Positions 40,254 to 47,950 of a stretch of 57,140 nucleotides of DNA are shown here, one piece after another (position 1 is the first letter of the stretch; each line of letters begins with the position of its first letter). Under the pieces are notes generated by a model. It was not told where the DNA came from, searched no databases, and was given only the letters and a program-made list of their open reading frames with translations. A program made the translations under genes and the position numbers. Source of the stretch: Bacillota bacterium (GTDB taxonomy: Bacteria; Bacillota; Clostridia; Oscillospirales; Ethanoligenentaceae); contig JAEWAE010000020.1 of assembly GCA_023391835.1 (NCBI GenBank), forward strand, positions 1-57,140, read 5' to 3'.

Positions 40254-40817
40254 TCACTGCAGCTGAGTGCCGCAGTAATCGCATGTTCCCTGGATCCCCT
40301 TCGGGCGGGAATTGGCCGCGCCGCAGCCGGGGCAGGTCACCGTCTCCATCTCGGCCTCGGCGGTCTTTACCTGCACCCGCACCGGGTCGGCAGCCTCAGG
40401 CTGCGGCTGACCGATCACAATCAGGTCGTTGCCCCGGTCGATCTGCGCATTTGCAAAAAAGCGGGAATCGATCATCTTCTGCAGATCACGGGTGACAAAA
40501 TCCACAGACTGCGAGGAGGCGGTGGCAAGCTGGGTGATTGCAAAGATATGTTCCACCGAAATGAGATTGACATACTGTTTAAAACGGCGAAGCCTGCGCT
40601 TGGTCCGCCAACCGTACGCTGCTAGCAGAACTCCTGCCGCCGCGAAAGCGGCAAAAATCACCGCCAGCATCACCTGCGACCCGGGCGTCGCGCTCCCCGG
40701 GTCGGCCAGCACCACGATAAAACAGATCAGGAAAAAACCGCCGATCAGGTACCCGAAGATACTGGCCATCTTGCCCGCCACTTTGGCGGCCCCTACCGCC
40801 ACTTTAGACGTATCCAT
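40254..40817 (-). CDS. Membrane protein with winged-helix-like domain and C-terminal zinc ribbon (SPFH operon, gene 3)
   Basis: This 187-residue protein has two membrane segments (about 20-42 and 50-72), the same helical domain as gene 4 (KQYVNLISVEHIFAI, TRDLQKMIDSRFFANAQID; about 83-135) and a zinc ribbon at the end (CPGCGAANS...CDYCGTQLQ). The cytoplasmic ribbon could bind zinc or partner proteins. ATG 40817 follows GAGGGGG by 8 nt and overlaps the stop region of gene 2; an upstream in-frame ATG is less supported. It is a tandem duplicate of gene 4 by domain order. Confidence 0.7.
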   Translation of the reverse strand: MDTSKVAVGAAKVAGKMASIFGYLIGGFFLICFIVVLADPGSATPGSQVMLAVIFAAFAAAGVLLAAYGWRTKRRLRRFKQYVNLISVEHIFAITQLATASSQSVDFVTRDLQKMIDSRFFANAQIDRGNDLIVIGQPQPEAADPVRVQVKTAEAEMETVTCPGCGAANSRPKGIQGTCDYCGTQLQ

Positions 40818-40818
40818 C

Positions 40819-41499
40819 TCAAAATCCCCCTCTTCTGCCCGCATCCGGCCGCGTCAGCAGCTTCTGAAGCTGCTCCATGCTCCGCTCGATATCCGACGGG
40901 GGCGTGTCGGCACGCCCCAATGCCTGTTCCAGCTCAGCCATCCGTGTCCGTATTTCATCCGCCGGCCGATGCACGCCGGGCTGGCCGGCCAGACGGGCCG
41001 CTTCACTGAGCGCCCGCAGCCGGCCGCCATAAGGCGTTCCGCCGAAATCGGCCGTCAATCGGTTCAGCGCTGTCCCAATCGGCTCCATGGTTGAATCGGA
41101 GCCGGCATGGCGGTCAACGGCGGCAACCCGGATGGAAAAATACAGCAGCAGCACCGCCGCCAGCGCCGCCGCGGCAAACAGCAGCACACTGACCAGCACA
41201 AAGCGGTTCACATGGCGGCCGAACATGCCGGACAGACACGCGCACACCACCGTCGCAATGAAATAGAGCCCCAGCACCGTCGAAATCCCGGCGCGCGCCA
41301 GCAGTGGATGGAACGCCCCGGGCAAACGCCGAAGCGCCGCCACTCCCCCCAAAAGCATCGCTTCGGCAAAGAGCACCGTGCCCAGTGCCCAGCCCGTCAC
41401 AGCGGTCTTTGAAAAATCCGCCAGAAAATACACGCACAGGGTGGCCCCAATCAGGATGACTCCCGCGCACCACCCCAGCAGACTCCGGAGCTTATCCAT
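40819..41499 (-). CDS. Four-helix membrane protein (SPFH operon, gene 2)
   Basis: This 226-residue protein has four hydrophobic segments in its first 125 residues and a charged helical C-terminal half (MAELEQALGRADTPPSDIERSMEQLQKLL). I do not recognise a family. GGAGAG precedes the ATG, which lies 5 bp after the stop of the SPFH gene. Position suggests a membrane partner of the SPFH protein. Confidence 0.65.
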   Translation of the reverse strand: MDKLRSLLGWCAGVILIGATLCVYFLADFSKTAVTGWALGTVLFAEAMLLGGVAALRRLPGAFHPLLARAGISTVLGLYFIATVVCACLSGMFGRHVNRFVLVSVLLFAAAALAAVLLLYFSIRVAAVDRHAGSDSTMEPIGTALNRLTADFGGTPYGGRLRALSEAARLAGQPGVHRPADEIRTRMAELEQALGRADTPPSDIERSMEQLQKLLTRPDAGRRGGF

Positions 41500-41504
41500 T
41501 CCAT

Positions 41505-42818
41505 TCACTCTCCCTGCAGTCTTTCTCCGCATTCGGGGCAGAATTTTGGAGTGCCCGCGATCGTAGCGCCGCACTTGGGGCAGGCCTTGACCAGCGGCGC
41601 GCCGCACTCGGGGCAGAATTTTGCCGCGGGCTCAACGTCCGCACCACACTTGGGGCACTTTTTCGGCAGCGGCTTGCCGCACGCCGGGCACTTATCGGCG
41701 TCATCCGGCATATCGGCCCCGCAGGCCGGGCAGGGATGGTACGGTTTGCCGCATGCCGGGCAAAATTTTACCGTGCGGGCAAACAACGCACCGCATCGGC
41801 TGCAGGTCGCCCGGTCCGTATCCTTCGCTCCACCGGCCCCGGGCCCGGGCTGATCGGTGTCAAACCCGCAGTGGGGGCAAAAACGCGCATTCGGGTCCAT
41901 CACCGTCTGGCAGCGGGGGCACTGCCTGCTCTCGGCGGTGTGGATATTCCCGGCGATGCTGCCGGCCTGACTGCCGAACGCTCCGCCGATACCCACGCCC
42001 ATCCCCAGCCCGATACCGGCGCCCATCAGGCCCGACTGCCCGCTGCCCGGATTCGTGGCGGCGCCTTCCAGTGTATCGAATGAACGCTCCTGCACATAAT
42101 TGTAGCCGACGATATTCATTTCCGCCCGCTTGGCCAGAGCATCCTTGAGCTTTTTGACGGCGGAGTCGTCCTCCGGTACATTGATGTCGTTGACAAAAAA
42201 GTTGATCAGGTGGATGCCGTATTCGTCCAGAACCGGGACCATCCGTTGCTGGAGAAAATCGGAAATTTCCTCCAGATAGGCGTTTATTTCCAAAACGCTG
42301 ATTCCCTTTTGCACCAGATAGGACGAGATGGCGTCTTTCGCCTTGGTCAAATACAGCCCCCGGAAATATTGCACAATGTTGGTTTTGTCAAAGGTGGGCA
42401 GAGTACCCACCAGTCTGGTCAGGAAACGGCGGGAATCGCCGATCTGAACGCCGAACTGGCCATAGGACCGCACCGGCACAAACACCTGATATTTCGGGTC
42501 CTGCAGTTGGATGGGTGTGGGCGTGCCCCACTTGATATCAAGCGAAACGGCCTTGTTTATGTACCAGACCTCCGCCGTGAAAGGGGATCGTCCGCCAAAG
42601 GGCAGATTGACGAGCTTGCTGAGCAGCGGAATGTTGGCCGTTTCCAGCGTGTGCCGGCCGGGGCCGAGCACATCCATCGCCTGCCCGCCCTTAAACAGGA
42701 TCGCCTCCTGCGATTCGTTGACAATCAGCTGGGTCCAGGTGCCCAATTCCTCACTGGGGTATTTCCATGCAAACACATCGGGGTTGCCGTTGTATTTGAG
42801 CACTTCCACAATCGCCAT
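41505..42818 (-). CDS. SPFH-domain protein with five C-terminal zinc ribbons (SPFH operon, gene 1)
   Basis: This 437-residue protein has an N-terminal SPFH/band-7-type domain (about 15-250, family of YdjI/virion-core-like proteins; VNESQEAILFKGGQAMDVLGPGRHTL), a Gly-rich stretch (about 275-300) and ten CxxC motifs making five double-CxxC zinc ribbons (about 310-437). YdjI of B. subtilis is membrane-associated by partners and helps bring PspA to damaged membrane; a similar scaffold role is inferred. AAGGCGGGG precedes the ATG by about 7 nt. It leads a four-gene operon with gaps of 5, 1 and 13 bp. Confidence 0.82.
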   Translation of the reverse strand: MAIVEVLKYNGNPDVFAWKYPSEELGTWTQLIVNESQEAILFKGGQAMDVLGPGRHTLETANIPLLSKLVNLPFGGRSPFTAEVWYINKAVSLDIKWGTPTPIQLQDPKYQVFVPVRSYGQFGVQIGDSRRFLTRLVGTLPTFDKTNIVQYFRGLYLTKAKDAISSYLVQKGISVLEINAYLEEISDFLQQRMVPVLDEYGIHLINFFVNDINVPEDDSAVKKLKDALAKRAEMNIVGYNYVQERSFDTLEGAATNPGSGQSGLMGAGIGLGMGVGIGGAFGSQAGSIAGNIHTAESRQCPRCQTVMDPNARFCPHCGFDTDQPGPGAGGAKDTDRATCSRCGALFARTVKFCPACGKPYHPCPACGADMPDDADKCPACGKPLPKKCPKCGADVEPAAKFCPECGAPLVKACPKCGATIAGTPKFCPECGERLQGE

Positions 42819-42854
42819 AAAATCCCCGCCTTATTGTAATGAGCTTTCACGGCC

Positions 42855-42898
42855 ATTTCCTATTATAAGGAAGTCGGGATGGCATTACAATAGGAAAT
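42855..42898. promoter_or_regulatory. Near-symmetric promoter/operator dyad between SPFH operon and thioesterase
   Basis: On the minus strand TTGTAA (42885-42890), 17 bp, TATAAT (42862-42867) gives a strong promoter for the SPFH operon. The arms ATTTCCTATT (42855-42864) and AATAGGAAAT (42889-42898) are a perfect 10-bp inverted repeat, 14 bp with one mismatch, and each arm contains one promoter element. On the plus strand TACAAT (42886-42891) with TTATAA 17 bp upstream is a weaker promoter facing the thioesterase gene. Confidence 0.6.
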
Positions 42899-43010
42899 AC
42901 GCGTGCCCGGCACATTTCGGCCCCGATGCTCCGCCGGCCCTTTCTTGCTTTTTGGACGAAAACGGTTTATTCTGAAATTATATATCCGTCATCCGCAGGG
43001 AGGGTCTGTC

Positions 43011-43718
43011 GTGTACGAATTGCAAAGCCGGGTGTATGTGAGCCGTGCCGACGCCGGGGGGCGCATGAAATTTGCGGGTGCCGTCGAGATCATGCAGGAT
43101 TGCTCCCAGATGTGGCTGGAGTCCGAGCCGGCGTTCCGGCAGTTTTTGGCCGAGCGGGGGTTGGGGATGTTTCTGACGTCCCGTCAGGCCGACGTCGTCC
43201 GCCTGCCGCGCTATGGCGAGCCCTTCACCGTGCGCACCTCCATCTATGACGCCAACGCGTTTTTCGGCTACCGCAACACCGTGCTGTACGGCGGCGACGG
43301 GCAGCCTTGCGTGCGCAGCTGGTGCATAGGCGCCTTTGTGTCGCTGCAGACGGGGCGGCTTGCCCGTCTGCCCGCGGAACAGCGGGCGCGCATCACAATC
43401 GACCCCCGGGTGGATATGGAGTATCTGGATAAAAAAATCCCCGTGCCGGAGCTGCCCGGCCGGGAGACAGACCCGATCCCCGTCCGGCGCTCCGACATTG
43501 ACCTCAACCGCCACATGAACAACGCCCGCTATGTGGAAGCCGCCCTGGAGTGCCTGCCGGAGGATTTCTCCATCCGCCGCATGCGGGTGGAATACAAAAA
43601 GCCCGCGCGGTACGGCGACCGGCTTCACCCCCTGTGCATCGACACGGCGGACGGGACGCATCTGGTGCTGCTGCGCGACGACGCGGGCTCGCCGTATGCC
43701 GTGCTCGAATTTTCGTGA
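43011..43718 (+). CDS. Acyl-ACP thioesterase (FatA/FatB-like, double hot-dog)
   Basis: This 235-residue cytoplasmic thioesterase has two hot-dog domains. The first carries AVEIMQDCSQMW and the second DIDLNRHMNNARYVEAALE, the typical position of the catalytic Asn/His. Such bacterial FatA-like enzymes release fatty acids from acyl-carrier protein. The GTG start has GGGAGGG 7 nt upstream. It is followed by ugd after 49 bp; no functional link is evident. Confidence 0.85.
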   Translation: MYELQSRVYVSRADAGGRMKFAGAVEIMQDCSQMWLESEPAFRQFLAERGLGMFLTSRQADVVRLPRYGEPFTVRTSIYDANAFFGYRNTVLYGGDGQPCVRSWCIGAFVSLQTGRLARLPAEQRARITIDPRVDMEYLDKKIPVPELPGRETDPIPVRRSDIDLNRHMNNARYVEAALECLPEDFSIRRMRVEYKKPARYGDRLHPLCIDTADGTHLVLLRDDAGSPYAVLEFS

Positions 43719-43767
43719 CGCGGCGGATGTCCCGCCGGCTTCGGGCCGCAGAAAGGATGAATTCATC

Positions 43768-45021
43768 ATGGGAACCAGTTCTTCCCGCCGTTATACCATC
43801 GCGGTGGCCGGCACCGGCTACGTGGGGCTCTCGATCGCCGTGCTGCTGGCACAGCACCACAAGGTGTACGCCGTCGACATCCTGCCGGAAAAAGTCCGGC
43901 AGATCAACGCCGGGAAATCCCCCATTCTCGACCGGGAAATTCAGGATTTTCTGACCAACCGCAAGCTCGACCTGACCGCCACGCTGGATGGCGTCACCGC
44001 CTACCGGCAGGCGGATTTCGTAGTGATTTCCACCCCCACCAACTACGACCCGGATAAAGACTTTTTCGACACCAGCTCCGTGGAGTCGGTCATCGGACTT
44101 GTGACCAAGATAAACCCCCGGGCCGTGCTGGTGGTCAAATCCACCGTCCCGGTGGGCTTCTGCCGGGCGGCCCGGCGTAAATACGGCGCCGACCGGCTGC
44201 TGTTTTCGCCCGAGTTCCTGCGCGAGGGGCGGGCGCTTTACGACAACCTGCACCCCAGCCGCATCATCGTGGGCAGCCCCAAGGAGCAGCCGGAGCTCAA
44301 GGAGGCGGCCCGTGTGTTTGCCGGGCTGCTCGCCGAGGGCGCGGTGAAGGAGGACATACCCACGCTTTTCCCCGACCTGACGGAGGCGGAGGCCATCAAG
44401 CTGTTTGCCAACACCTATCTGGCGCTGCGGGTGAGCTTTTTTAACGAACTGGACACTTACGCCGAGGTGCGGGGGCTCAGCACCCGGCAGATCATCGAGG
44501 GCGTGGGGCTGGACCCGCGCATCGGCAATTTTTACAATAACCCGTCCTTCGGCTACGGCGGCTACTGCCTGCCCAAAGACACCAAGCAGCTGCTGGCCAA
44601 CTATAACGACGTGCCCCAGAATATCATCGGCGCCATCGTGGAGGCCAACCGTACCCGCAAGGATTTCATCGCCCATCAGGTGCTGGAAAAGGCCGGCTAC
44701 TCGCCCTCCAGCGACTACGACACCGCCCGCGAGAAGCACGTGGTCGTCGGCGTATACCGGCTGACGATGAAGGCGGGCAGTGATAATTTCCGCCAGTCCT
44801 CCATCCAGGGGGTCATGCGGCGCATCAAGGCCAAGGGTGCCGAGGTGATCGTCTATGAGCCCACGCTCAAAGACGGCACGACCTTTTTCGGCAGCCGCAT
44901 CGTCAACGATCTTGGGCGCTTCAAGGCGCTTTCCCAGGTCATCCTGGCCAACCGGTATCACGATGATCTGAAGGACGTGCGGGACAGGGTCTACACGCGG
45001 GATATTTACGCCAGGGATTGA
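43768..45021 (+). CDS. ugd: UDP-glucose 6-dehydrogenase
   Basis: This 417-residue NAD-dependent enzyme oxidises UDP-glucose to UDP-glucuronate for surface polysaccharide. It has the Rossmann motif IAVAGTGYVGLS (11-22), STPTNYD (about 88-94), STVPVGF, FSPEFLREGRA and the catalytic Cys267 in GYGGYCLPKD. The family's usual length is about 390-450 residues. AAAGG lies 11 nt before the ATG. It is in line with glf 16 bp downstream, so both supply sugar nucleotides for the same glycan or for several. Confidence 0.93.
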   Translation: MGTSSSRRYTIAVAGTGYVGLSIAVLLAQHHKVYAVDILPEKVRQINAGKSPILDREIQDFLTNRKLDLTATLDGVTAYRQADFVVISTPTNYDPDKDFFDTSSVESVIGLVTKINPRAVLVVKSTVPVGFCRAARRKYGADRLLFSPEFLREGRALYDNLHPSRIIVGSPKEQPELKEAARVFAGLLAEGAVKEDIPTLFPDLTEAEAIKLFANTYLALRVSFFNELDTYAEVRGLSTRQIIEGVGLDPRIGNFYNNPSFGYGGYCLPKDTKQLLANYNDVPQNIIGAIVEANRTRKDFIAHQVLEKAGYSPSSDYDTAREKHVVVGVYRLTMKAGSDNFRQSSIQGVMRRIKAKGAEVIVYEPTLKDGTTFFGSRIVNDLGRFKALSQVILANRYHDDLKDVRDRVYTRDIYARD

Positions 45022-45037
45022 GCGGGAGGAGACGCGG

Positions 45038-46162
45038 ATGTACGATTATCTGATCGTGGGGGCGGGGCTTTTCGGCTCCGTTTTCGCCCATGAGGCACGG
45101 CAGAGCGGCAAGCGCTGCCTGGTCATCGACCGGCGAGCCCATGTGGGCGGCAATATTTACACCGAGGAAGTTGCGGGCATCCAGGTGCACCGCTACGGTG
45201 CGCATATTTTCCACACGAGCAACCGGGAAGTGTGGGACTATGTCCGCCGGTTCGCCGACTTCAACCACTATATCAACAGCCCCGTCGCCGTCTATGGGGA
45301 CGAGCTGTACAACCTGCCCTTCAATATGAATACCTTCCACGCCATGTGGGGGGTCGTCACCCCCGCCCAGGCAAAGGAAAAGATCCGGGAGCAGGTGGAG
45401 GCGGCCGGCATCGGGCAGCCGCGCAATCTGGAAGAGCAGGCCCTGTCGCTGGTGGGGCGGGATATTTATGAGAAGCTCGTCCGCGGCTACACCGAAAAAC
45501 AGTGGGGCCGCCCGGCGGATGAGCTGCCCGCATTTATCATCCGGCGGCTGCCGGTGCGCTTCACCTATGACAACAACTATTTCAACGACCGCTACCAGGG
45601 CATCCCCGTGGGCGGCTACACGCAGATTGCCGAGAAGCTGCTCGCGGGCACCGAGGTGCGCCTGGGGGTGGACTTTTTTGCCGACCGGGCCAAATGGGAA
45701 TCCGCCGCCCGCAAAATTGTGTTCACCGGCATGATCGACGCATATTACGGCTACCGCTACGGGGCGCTGGAATACCGCAGCCTGCGTTTCGACACCCGGG
45801 TGCTCGACGAGGAAAACCACCAGGGCAACGCGGTGGTCAACTACACCGCCCGCGACGTGCCCTACACCCGCATCATCGAGCACAAACATTTCGAGCTGGG
45901 CTGTCAGGGCGGCTACCCGGAGCCCAACCCACGCACAGTGGTCACCTGGGAATACCCCGCCCCCTGGGAGCGCGGCGCGGAGCCTTATTACCCCGTCAAC
46001 GACGAAAAAAACACCCGGCTCTATGCCCGATACCGGGAGCTTGCGGACAAAGAGCCCCGCGTGATATTCGGCGGCCGGCTCGGCATGTACCGCTACTTCG
46101 ACATGCACCACGTCATCGCCGCGGCGCTCCACTGCGTGCGGCAGGAGCTGGCCGGTTCCTGA
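45038..46162 (+). CDS. glf: UDP-galactopyranose mutase
   Basis: This 374-residue FAD enzyme converts UDP-galactopyranose to UDP-galactofuranose. The FAD motif VGAGLFGSVFAHE is at 8-20, with VHRYGAHIFHT, NLPFNMNTF and YTEKQWG as family landmarks. The reduced flavin is essential, which fits an anaerobe. GGGAGGAG is 6 nt upstream of the ATG. It shows that the organism makes a galactofuranose-containing surface glycan; the transferases are not in the window. Confidence 0.95.
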   Translation: MYDYLIVGAGLFGSVFAHEARQSGKRCLVIDRRAHVGGNIYTEEVAGIQVHRYGAHIFHTSNREVWDYVRRFADFNHYINSPVAVYGDELYNLPFNMNTFHAMWGVVTPAQAKEKIREQVEAAGIGQPRNLEEQALSLVGRDIYEKLVRGYTEKQWGRPADELPAFIIRRLPVRFTYDNNYFNDRYQGIPVGGYTQIAEKLLAGTEVRLGVDFFADRAKWESAARKIVFTGMIDAYYGYRYGALEYRSLRFDTRVLDEENHQGNAVVNYTARDVPYTRIIEHKHFELGCQGGYPEPNPRTVVTWEYPAPWERGAEPYYPVNDEKNTRLYARYRELADKEPRVIFGGRLGMYRYFDMHHVIAAALHCVRQELAGS

Positions 46163-46255
46163 GGCTTCGCGCGGTGCGCAAAACGGTCCGAATGCAGGCT
46201 GTGAAAAGCAGTTTGTCATTTTGGGCCGTATTTTTATGAATTTTGGGGGTGGCGA

Positions 46256-46284
46256 TTGTAGGCGGACCCGAAGTATTGTATAAT
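46256..46284 (+). promoter_or_regulatory. Promoter of the APC permease-hexosaminidase transcript
   Basis: TTGTAG (46256-46261), 17 bp, TATAAT (46279-46284). The 186-bp gap after glf shows no terminator. Confidence 0.65.
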
Positions 46285-46348
46285 ACAGGGGTTATGGATG
46301 CAGCCCCTGTGCGGGAATATTTCAAATACAACTGAAGGGGATTTCAAC

Positions 46349-47719
46349 ATGGAAAACGGGTTGAAGGAAAAGTACGGCCTGCTCACCGCGGTGGCCATGG
46401 TGGTGGGCATCGTCATCGGCAGCGGCGTCTTTTTCAAGGCGGAGGCCGTGCTCAAGGCCACGGGAGGCGACATGCCCCTGGGCATCGCGGCGTGGATCAT
46501 CGTCGGGCTGATCATGATCATCTGCTCCTGCACCTTCGCCATACTGGCCACCCGGTATGAAAAGATCAACGGCATCGTCGATTATGCCGAAACCATGGTC
46601 GGCCGGCATTACGGCTATTATGTCGGCTGGTTCATCACGACGATTTACACACCCGCGCTCACCGGCATTCTGGCGTGGGTCTCGGCCCGTTTCACCTGTG
46701 TGCTGCTGGGGTGGGATATCACCGGCGGTTCCTGCATGGCCATTGCCTGCTTCTATCTGGTGGCCAGCTATGCGGTCAACGCACTTTCCCCCATTCTGGC
46801 AGGCAAATTTCAGGTCTCCACCACGGTGATCAAGCTGGTGCCCCTTGTGCTGATGGGCGTTGTCGGCACGGCCGTGGGTCTTTACAACGGCCTGACGGTG
46901 CAGAATTTCACCCACGCGGTCAGCGGCAGCGTCCGCACGGGCGGCGGGCTTTTCGCCTCGGTGGTGGCCGTCGCCTTTGCCTATGAGGGCTGGATCATCG
47001 CCACTTCCATCAACGCGGAGCTTAAAAATGCCAAGCGGAATCTGCCTCTGGCGCTGATCATCGGCTCGCTGATCGTGGTGGTCGTCTACATACTTTATTA
47101 TATCGGGCTCGCGGGCGCCGTGCCCACCGCCGAGCTGATGAAAAACGGCCAGACGGGCGCCAGGCTCGCGTTTGAGAATCTTTTCGGCACCGTGGGCGGG
47201 TCGCTGCTTTTCATCTTCATCATCATTTCCTGCCTGGGCACCCTGAACGGACTGATGCTGGGCTGCACCCGCGGCATGTATTCGCTCGCCATCCGCGGCG
47301 AAGGGCCGGCCTGCCGGGCTTTCAGTCAGGTGGACCCGGCGACGAACATGCCCGGCAATTCCGCCATCGTCGGGCTGCTGCTGGCGGCCTTCTGGATGCT
47401 GTATTTTTACGGGGCGAATCTGGCGCCGCATCCATGGTTCGGGCCGTTCTGCTTCGACATGTCGGAACTGCCCATCATCACGCTGTACGCCGGGTATATT
47501 CCCATTTTTCTGCGCATGATGATGCGGGAAAAGGACCTGGGCGTTTTCAAGCGCTTCGTGCTGCCCGTGCTCGCCCTGCTGAGCTGCCTTTTTATGATGG
47601 TGGCAGCCTGCATCGCTCACGGCATCTCGGTTGTCTTTTATCTCATCATCTTCGCCGTCATCATGTGCGTCGGCGCTCTGCTGCGGCATTCCTCCCGGGC
47701 GGCCGAGCCGACTGCATAA
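46349..47719 (+). CDS. APC-superfamily amino acid permease
   Basis: This 456-residue protein has about twelve membrane helices. The first helix carries VVGIVIGSGVFFK, the unwound GSG motif of APC transporters, and the loop FAYEGWIIATSINAELKNAKRNLP is typical. It imports or exchanges amino acids with protons or another amino acid; substrate not predictable. GAAGGGG is 8 nt before the ATG. No terminator separates it from the remnant and hexosaminidase genes downstream. Confidence 0.87.
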   Translation: MENGLKEKYGLLTAVAMVVGIVIGSGVFFKAEAVLKATGGDMPLGIAAWIIVGLIMIICSCTFAILATRYEKINGIVDYAETMVGRHYGYYVGWFITTIYTPALTGILAWVSARFTCVLLGWDITGGSCMAIACFYLVASYAVNALSPILAGKFQVSTTVIKLVPLVLMGVVGTAVGLYNGLTVQNFTHAVSGSVRTGGGLFASVVAVAFAYEGWIIATSINAELKNAKRNLPLALIIGSLIVVVVYILYYIGLAGAVPTAELMKNGQTGARLAFENLFGTVGGSLLFIFIIISCLGTLNGLMLGCTRGMYSLAIRGEGPACRAFSQVDPATNMPGNSAIVGLLLAAFWMLYFYGANLAPHPWFGPFCFDMSELPIITLYAGYIPIFLRMMMREKDLGVFKRFVLPVLALLSCLFMMVAACIAHGISVVFYLIIFAVIMCVGALLRHSSRAAEPTA

Positions 47720-47740
47720 AGAGCCGGGAAGGAGCGCCTC

Positions 47741-47950
47741 TTGCTCTCGAGCGACGGGCTTGACCGGTGGGCGCCGGCATACGACCAAAGCGTTCGCCAA
47801 TGCGAAGAGGCTGGTGAATACCCCTTTGCCGGGTATGGGGATACGCTGCGCGCGATTTACCGCGCCGTGCGCTCCGGGGCCGGCGTGGCCCGGAATGAGC
47901 CGATGTCGCCGGCATACCCGTCGGCAGTTGAAAGGAAGGCTGCATCTTGA
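47741..47950 (+). pseudogene. SAM methyltransferase N-terminal remnant
   Basis: This 69-codon frame starts with TTG 7 nt after GGAAGGAG. Its first 45 residues (LSSDGLDRWAPAYDQSV, EYPFAGYGDTLRAIYR) resemble the start of class I SAM-dependent methyltransferases of the YrrT-like group, but the SAM-binding motif (VLDIGxGxG) that should follow is missing and the rest is unrelated. It ends in TTGA, overlapping the start of the hexosaminidase gene. An internal deletion that removed the body of the gene is the simplest view. Confidence 0.6.

Noticed and set aside
42855..42898. Invertible, phase-variable promoter
   Set aside because: The inverted arms are only about 24 bp apart, too close for site-specific inversion, and no recombinase is in the window.
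43750..43763. 12-bp palindrome GATGAATTCATC before ugd as an operator
   Set aside because: It lies between the ribosome site and the start codon in the middle of a likely transcript; probably chance.
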